64,000 bases of DNA from Phaseolus vulgaris (Eukaryota; Streptophyta; Magnoliopsida; Fabales; Fabaceae), in assembly GCF_000499845.2 (NCBI RefSeq), contig NC_023757.2, forward strand, positions 42,635,798-42,699,797. Direction: 5' to 3'. The position numbers were made by a program, and so were the translations under genes. Positions 57,112 through 64,000 of the stretch are shown here, piece by piece (the stretch's first letter is position 1; the number at the start of each line of letters is the position of its first letter). Below the pieces are notes generated by a model. It did no database searches. It was not told where the DNA came from and worked only from the letters and a program-made list of their open reading frames with translations.

Positions 57112-60100
57112 ATGGCGAACGCGAGTGACGCTGGCGTCGAAGCCCTAAGGCGCCTGAAAGCGACGGATCCGCCCTCATGGCTGGCGCCGAACGTGGAGCT
57201 GTCGGAAGCTGCTCGTACGGCGTCCCAATACTTGTTTTCTACCCTCCAACCATTTTCCCCTAAATCGCCATTGGACCAACTCCTCGTGGAAGGTTTCGAT
57301 GCCGAACAGATATGGCAACAAATCGACCTCCAATCACAGCCTCTGTTATCCACCCTGCGCCGCCGCTTGAAGCAGCTGTCTGAAAATCCTGAAGAGATTT
57401 CCCAGCTGAAGGTTCCTTCGAAGAGTGGGAGCAAGGTGGAGCAAAATAGTAGAGACGAGTGGGAGGGAGATAGTGACGGTTTTGACGAGGAGTTGGATGA
57501 GGAAGAGGAAGAGGAAGGAGACGAGGACGAAGGAAAGGAGGGAGAAGAAGAAAGAATGGAAGTGGAAGAGGAAGATGAAGTAGAAGAAGAAGAAGAAGAG
57601 GAAGAGGAGAATGAAGATGGCGGTGGCATTGAGGATAAATTCTTGAAAATAGATGAATTGGCGAAGTACTTAGATAAGGAGGAAGAGGATTTTGAGAATG
57701 GTGAGGCAGACAGAGAAGGTGAGGAGGAAGATGATGACGAGGAAAGTGATGAGGTAAGCGTGCTCTTTGCTTAATTTGGTTTTCATTAGTCTTTTTTGGG
57801 GTTTTTGGAACATGATCATGACCTGGGACAGTTGTTTTAGGTAGTTCATGTCAATTTTAAGATTCGAATAATTGGTATTGCCGTTAGGGTTTGTGTGAGG
57901 TATGATGGGGTCTTGTTTGTTTTTGTTGATTTTTTTTTAATAGTGATATATGTTGCTTTTTTAATGTTTTTCTTTTCTTCTAAATTGCCTGTGAAATCCG
58001 TATTGATAATGTTCAGTGCTTGTTAAGTTGTTATTTGGTTGTTTATTAATTATTTGGTTTGTGACCCATTCTGATTATATTTATCTAGGATGGTGATTTT
58101 GGGTCTGGTGACGAAGATGATGTAGATGAAGAAGCAGAGAACATGGAAAGTGCAAGGTGTTTATTATTGTGCTCCCACTAGAATAAAAGGATCTTCATCC
58201 ATTTTAAGATTACAACTCAAGTTATTGGTTATAAAAATTATCACTAGTCCATAATTTCTCTGCTTGACTATCTATGTTCCACAAATATCTTTATATATCA
58301 CGTGTATGTCTTGTTCTTGGGTAAAACTTTGTGGAGAGATGCGAATAACAATACCACCAGGAGGTCTAGGCATATGATAGTACATATAGAATTGTGATTT
58401 GAATGTTTAACACTTGTCACTTGACAACCTGATATGCAATGTCTTAACTTATTTTATTTTATTCTTTTGATATTATTTCCAAACATGGGAGAGGGAGGGG
58501 AGAGAGAGCAGCCCCTATTCCAAACCACTTGCTCTTCATCGAACAAAAAAAAAATGTTAAGCTAGTTTTGCAGTTCTCCTTTTCCTATTTCTGGTATTTA
58601 TCTGTATGAGTCTCACGTACCCATACTAAGTGAAGACTCTGGCTGTTGCCCTTGACATCATCAGTGTTGTGTTTTCTTCTATTCATGAGATATATAATAA
58701 GAAAAGAATGTTAATTAATTAGTTAGTTAGTCTGCTGCTGTTAGCTAGGATTTTATGGCTGTTGAGTAGTTAACTATAAATAAGGTAGGACTGTTGACAG
58801 ACTGAATGATAATAAGAGAAGTGCAGTGTCCAGTTCTTTGTTCTCTCTGTTTCTCTTCTCCTTTCCTCTATCCTCTTTATCCTTCTTTGTTCTCTCTTCC
58901 CCTCTTTCCCACCAGAAACTTGAAATTCCTATTTGTAGGTGAAGGTCGACGTGAAATTCCTATTTTCGGACTTCCAGGACATGGTTCTCCTCTGCATCAA
59001 AGCTTCACCATCTATTTAACTCAATAGTTATTTGTTTTGCTTTCATTGTTTCCAAGCTGTGGTTGTATACACATCCTATTTCCTTTTCCATCAATTCCCT
59101 TACTTAATTTACTGTAAGAAAAATGTATCATTAATAAAACATGGACATTGCATGATAATGATGGCTTGGAGGTGAAAATTAGAAAGCATACCATGCTGCA
59201 AGTAGCACATTTTGGGTATCTTGAAATTAACACACAAAATTATGAATTGATGGAGGGAAACTTAAATAGTACGATTGTGATCCAAACTTGGTAGATGAAA
59301 TGGAGGAATGCTTTGGGTTTTACTGCATAGACATAAGACCAACTATGCTTTATGGTACTGAATTTTCAGTGTGTAACACAAGCTGACAGGCAAAAGAAAA
59401 GTAAGTGCTCAAATAATTACAGTCTGGGAATTTTAGGAAGTGGTGGGAGCAAGCCGACTATGAACAATGGTGACTCATAAGTAATTGTGTTTAAAATTAT
59501 TATATTTACATTGAAAAAGAAACATTCTGATGGAGAAAGTCTGGTTTTGGTTCATAATTACTATTCTGTATTGTTGTTCTCATTAATTATATTATGCAAG
59601 CAGTATGAAAAACAATAGGCTGAGATACATATATACCTATAAAAGATTGTATATATAATTTAAAAATTAATGTGTGATTGAGGTGGCATATGTCTCTAGG
59701 ACATGTTGGTGTAGATCTGTATCTGCTCTTAGTTGTAGTTGCAGAGATGAGGATGTTAGAATAGGCGTACAACACTAGATAATAAGGAACAAATATATTA
59801 GTGAGAATTTAGGAGGTAACACCCATGGAAGATGGTGGTTACTCCTAATTTGGTCAATTTGAGAAGAAGACCAATAGAGGACCCAATAGAAAGAATTGAT
59901 TGGGTGGATATTAGCCTGATCGTTAAAATAAAGGAGTAATGAAAATTCAGAGTGGGACCTTTTGCATCTTGAAGAAACTGAAGGAAAAACGTGTCATCTC
60001 ACTGTATGCCATTTATGCTTAAAGTTTTTCTAGAATCAAAATACATTTTCTATTTTTTTTTTCAATAGTAATTCCTTTGGTTTTGGATTTCCTCTATAGT

Positions 60101-62895
60101 TTTCTCTGGTCAAATGAAGTTGGCCAAGTGATCTTTCCTCTCTCTTTAAGTTTTACAATATTTATTTACCATTATTTAATTATTCTGTGGTTTGTTTGTT
60201 TTGGTGTATTTGCTTAATTATTAAGTTCCAGTTCTCACCACTCATGTTATGCAATTGTCTGGATACTTCTTTTTAATTGTATTGCTCCTTGCATAATTTA
60301 TTTCTACTTTAGTTGTATTTTACCATATCTGTATGTGGGGTTCATTTTTTTCAACTGTTGCCATCAGGTATGAAGACTTCTTTGGAGGTAAAAAGGAAAG
60401 GGGCTCAAAAAGAAAAGCTCAAGTACTTCGGGAATCTAAATATTCCGAAGATGAGGATGACATGGAATTTGACAATGAGGTCTATCTCTCTCTCTATATA
60501 TATATATGTATATTATATTTACTATTTATTGTAAACAGCTTTATCAGTTTCTTATTTTTATTTTATTACACATGTGTAGAAGAAAGGGACTGCATCTGCC
60601 CACGAAAAGCAGCTGGAAAAAATTCAATCCAAGATAGAGCAGATGGAGAAAGCTAACATAGATCCAAAAACATGGACTATGCAGGGTGAGGTAATACATT
60701 AGTCCCTTACTCATTTTTTTTATCTGATTATTTTGTGGGTTGGATTTGCTAGCTTTTTGCCAATCTGGTATTTGATTATTGATTGATGATTTTGTTACAG
60801 GTAACTGCAGCAAAGAGACCCAAAAATAGTGCATTGGAAGTTGATCTAGACTTTGAGCACAATGTGAGGCCTGCTCCTGTAATCACTGAGGAAGTTACAG
60901 CTTCAATTGAGGATATGATCAAGAAAAGGATTATTGAGGTAACTTAATATGGTGAACTGATATGGTTTGGACGTCTAGTAAATTCATCATGTCATTTACA
61001 TGAGTGGAAGCTGATATATAGATGGCAGCATGTACAATTTCTGTGAAAAGTTGGCTGTGTTAAGCTGATTATATAATTACTACCAAGTAATACATGAGAT
61101 GAGACTACATAACTTTATGTTGTTTCTAATGTACACTTGTGTTTATTATAGGGGCTTTTTAATGATGTTCAAAGGCTTTCTAAATTGCCATCTAAAGTGC
61201 CTCGGGAAGTTAAAGAGTTGGTAAGGCTTATTTTACTGAAATAGATTTTAGAGTTCAATCACCATTTTTTTAGCTCTATCTGTATGTAAGTTGTACAAGT
61301 AATTTCATTTCTGTTATGAATTCAGGATGACAATAAAAGCAAACAGGGTCTCGCAGAAATTTATGAGGTTCGTATCTCAAGCAAATGTTCTGCAACACTG
61401 GAAACCTTTGACTAATTAAGGTTTTTTACATTTCATCCTTGTGATGTACCTCAAATATTTCTTTTTAATTGTTGACAGCAAGAATATGTTCAGAAGACAG
61501 ACCCCACATCTGCTCCATTGTCTTTTAAAGATGAACAAAAGAATGAGGTGCAAGTCTTGATTGTCTTACTTTGTTTCTGTTTAAATTACTATTTAATCTC
61601 TTTCTCATTTGTTATGTGCTTGATTTCCTCATGCATTATACAAAACTGGCTCATTGTATCAGGTTGTGTATCCACCCTTTTTATATTTCATTATTATACA
61701 TTGAATCTTGTACCTTGTACTCGTTATCAGGCTAGCATGCTGTTTAAGAGACTCTGTCTGAAGCTGGATGCCCTATCTCATTTTAACTTTGCCCCAAAAC
61801 CTGTATGACACCAACGTTCTCATTATCTCTTGATAGACTATATATACTTGACTTGAGATTTCTTCTTATTTTGCCTTGGATTGAAATGGACAGGTTATAG
61901 AGGACATGTCTATTCAAGCTAATGTTCCTGCTCTGGCAATGGAAGAAGTAAACAACTATTTTTTTTATCAGTTATTTCTGCTTGTGTTTCTTACATTTAT
62001 CAGTCTGACAATGTATTATGCCTTCCATGTGTAGATTGCTCCTGTGGCTGTTTCAGATGCTGCTATGTTGGCTCCAGAAGAGGTGTTTGATGGCAAGGGT
62101 GATATTAAGGAAGAAGTGGAGCTTACGCAGGCAGAAAGGAAAAGAAGGAGAGCTAACAAGAAAAGAAAATTTAAAGGTATCATAGGTTATGTAATAAAAG
62201 TATCTTCCTTGTGACTGGCATATGACAACATAGTGATTATGGTGTTCAATACATATTAACTGTCTTTGCAAAGTTTTGCACTGTATGCATATGACTGTTC
62301 TAGAAGGAAAGCTACCCATCATTTTCTTGTATCAGCACAAAAAATATCTTCTAATGTTTTTCATTATTAATTAACGAATTTTATGGTTACAGATGAGGCA
62401 GTAAAAAAGACAAAAAAGAAGGCACAAGAAGGTGCAATTCATAGTCCAGTTAAAGGTAATTTTTTATCTGTCTTTTTTATACCAGGTTTAAAAATGTTTA
62501 TTTCTTTGCCAACAAAGTCAATTTTTTGTTACTAACCTCATTATGCTTAGGAAACAAAACCATAACTATGCAATGGCTTTTTTTTTTTTCTTTCTCTGTC
62601 ATGATTCCTACCAAATCCTGTGGAATATTAAAGTTTTAGGTAGGCATGGTTTGGGGTTTGGGGTTTAGGCATGTATTCAGCAGGATAGATTAAACCGGTT
62701 TTAGATTGCAGTCTCAATTCCTTCCAAATTAAAACCTGTCTGAACAATGTTTTACTGATCTCTGTATTGAGTAGTGTCCAAACAATTATTCCAAAGACAT
62801 GGTAGCTTTACCTTAAGTCTCCCTCGATCTTTGCAGGGTAAGGAACAATGTGAAATTTTATATTGTTTATAGACGCTGCAAGACTAACAAGTTGA
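57112..62895 (+). CDS. MPP10: U3 snoRNP protein MPP10
   Basis: Thirteen exons: 57112-57753, 58089-58156, 60368-60479, 60580-60690, 60801-60938, 61152-61220, 61326-61367, 61479-61547, 61731-61802, 61894-61947, 62035-62176, 62393-62455, 62873-62895; all phases agree and the product is 534 aa. MPP10 is a core part of the U3 particle/SSU processome that makes 18S rRNA in the nucleolus, working with IMP3 and IMP4. Residues about 120-240 are very acidic (long Glu/Asp runs), as in the family. Conserved words follow: YEDFFG, LDFEHNVRPAPVITEEVTAS, IEDMIKKRIIEGLFNDVQR, LAEIYEQEYVQKTD, LFKRLCLKLDALSHFNFAPK, APVAVSDAAMLAPEEVFDGK, ELTQAERKRRRANKKRKFK. The last exon encodes only the end DAARLTS. The in-frame GTG at 57100 is not needed; the ATG at 57112 starts MANASDAG. 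Intron 2 is 2.2 kb and contains repeat-like DNA. Confidence 0.94.
58709..59030 (+). repeat. Possible copia LTR fragment in MPP10 intron 2
   Basis: tgttaattaattagttagtt, then gctgctgttagc, a TATA-like 'ctataaataagg' at about 58775 and a CT-rich stretch (ttctctctgtttctcttctc) resemble the order of parts in small copia LTRs. The right edge and target duplication are not visible. Confidence 0.35.
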
Positions 62896-64000
62896 AGAAG
62901 GAGCCCGTGACAAAACACGAGGTAAATAGATGTGGAAGAGGATTTTTTGGAGTCAACCATGATAAATGAGTGAAGCCATTCATTACCTGTGCTGCAGTGG
63001 CAGATGAGAGTCTCTTAAATGCTTATAGTTTATTGTTTTCGCTGTTCCTTGAATTCTAGGTTAAATATCAAATCATTGATAGGTTACTTGGTTATTTGCT
63101 TTCCCGTTATTGTTTCAAGTTTGTAGCAGCGCTTATTTATTTGTGCTATATTTTGTATTTTTTTTTTATATTCATAGCTGATATGTTGTATTGTTTTACC
63201 TTGCTAATGGCTTATAGTTGAACCTTAGATTTCTAGATCAGGACAGAAGAAAACTGTTTTTTGATGCTTTCTCTTGTGCAGGAGTTGAGTTTCTTAAAGA
63301 CACTTTGAAATAAAAAAATCTTCTTTATATGTTTCCACTTGCAAAGCTTTGAAAAGGGGTTCAGTTAGTTTTTATTTTTTCGTTGTAAACATAAAAAAAC
63401 ATAAAAAAGCATGATGAATTTCGAGAATCAATGCCTGAAAAATGTTTGGTTAGAAAGAAATGGAAAAGGGATTTAAAAGACTCGACTTTCAATTAACGAA
63501 TGTATGTTCCGATGTAAGAGTAACGGGTTTTGAATTATTTTTAAAAGTAGACATGAACCAGGAGAATGAAAAAACGTTGAAAGGCACTCGAGTTTTGACA
63601 GATTATTACTATCCATAAAAGGAATTAAACAGGTGATAAAAAATGATGAAGAAGAATATGCTTATAATATATTTGAAACATACAACTTTTTCCAAGGCAG
63701 TCCCCAAAATCCTATAGCAACTGGATACTGCAGTGTAAAAGATGACATGAGAGCAGAGGTCTTACGAAGGTTTTAACCTATACCCTTTTCAAATTGAATA
63801 CAGAATTGGCTCTCATTCTTGTTTCTTCTGTTGGAATTTCTTCCTTCATCCCATAATTTTTGTAAATCCCAAAATTACCCCTATTGAAGCCATGTTTTTT
63901 TTTCTTTTCAATTTGATGAATCTAGAAATATTTTGGATTACAGAATTAAGAATATCAAATTTTGGATTTATAAAATTTTGGAAAATTTGGATTTTATCCT
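62896..64000. other. MPP10 3' region and window end
   Basis: Likely 3' untranslated region of MPP10 for the first several hundred bases, then AT-rich DNA. No gene seen. Confidence 0.5.
63808..64000. repeat. Left part of a Mutator-like MITE relative, cut by the window end
   Basis: Begins ggctctcattcttgtttctt and contains ttcttccttcatcccataat and tttgtaaatcccaaaattac, matching the order in the MITE at 55138 (ggc..ttcttcctgcacccc, then ttttgtaaatcccaaaactg). It is more diverged, and the other end lies outside the window. Confidence 0.5.

Noticed and set aside
57066..57629. 187-codon Ser-rich frame on the minus strand
   Set aside because: Exact antisense of the acidic Glu/Asp-rich exon 1 of MPP10; GAA/GAG repeats read backwards give Ser/Phe runs.
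1..64000. tRNA or rRNA genes
   Set aside because: I looked for the GGTTCGA-type T-loop on both strands and rRNA-like stretches and saw none; a covariance-model scan would settle it.

Overview
This is plant nuclear DNA. It is strongly AT-rich between genes. Its genes have many small exons joined at GT-AG introns, and transposable-element debris is abundant. The proteins are dicot-like, and a legume (bean/cowpea/soybean group) is my best guess from the overall look; no single marker in the window proves it. I translated exons by eye, joined them at GT-AG sites and checked reading phase at every junction.

Six protein-coding genes are well supported. On the + strand: an isoamyl-acetate-hydrolysing-esterase-like GDSL hydrolase (1728-5672, 6 exons); a plastid-type protein with UVR motifs and an ApaG domain (38033-43189, 6 exons); a plant multi-pass membrane protein (49460-51811, 8 exons); and MPP10 of the U3 snoRNP (57112-62895, 13 exons), which has a telo-box just upstream. 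On the - strand: an R2R3-MYB factor of the MYB98/MYB64/MYB118 type (18218-19885, 3 exons) and a plastid phosphoenolpyruvate/phosphate translocator (22919-26112, 8 exons). They are unrelated single genes, not a pathway cluster.

The most unusual region is about 7.2-17.1 kb. Broken copies of the 5' part of a BAP31-type ER membrane protein gene are tandemly arrayed there with pieces of a CACTA-like MITE and a small copia-like element. Four successive units end in the same chimeric junction: a truncated copia LTR fused to the 3' half of the MITE at a short microhomology. The last unit still holds the whole LTR element, so the order of events can be read. One unit was later hit by a 1.09-kb solo LTR with a perfect 5-bp target duplication.

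Other mobile DNA: a 5.9-kb copia element on the - strand (31003-36859), with a long intact integrase-RT-RNase H frame but no recognisable protease or zinc knuckle; a decayed Ty3/gypsy integrase fragment inside an intron of the UVR-ApaG gene; and a nest at 53-55.5 kb. The nest comprises an LTR-like repeat pair, a 21-bp minisatellite, a hAT-like MITE and a Mutator-like MITE with a perfect 9-bp target duplication. The long stretches 26.2-31.0, 43.2-48.8 and 55.6-57.0 kb hold only AT-rich DNA, microsatellites and small duplications that I can recognise. I saw no tRNA, rRNA or CRISPR array.
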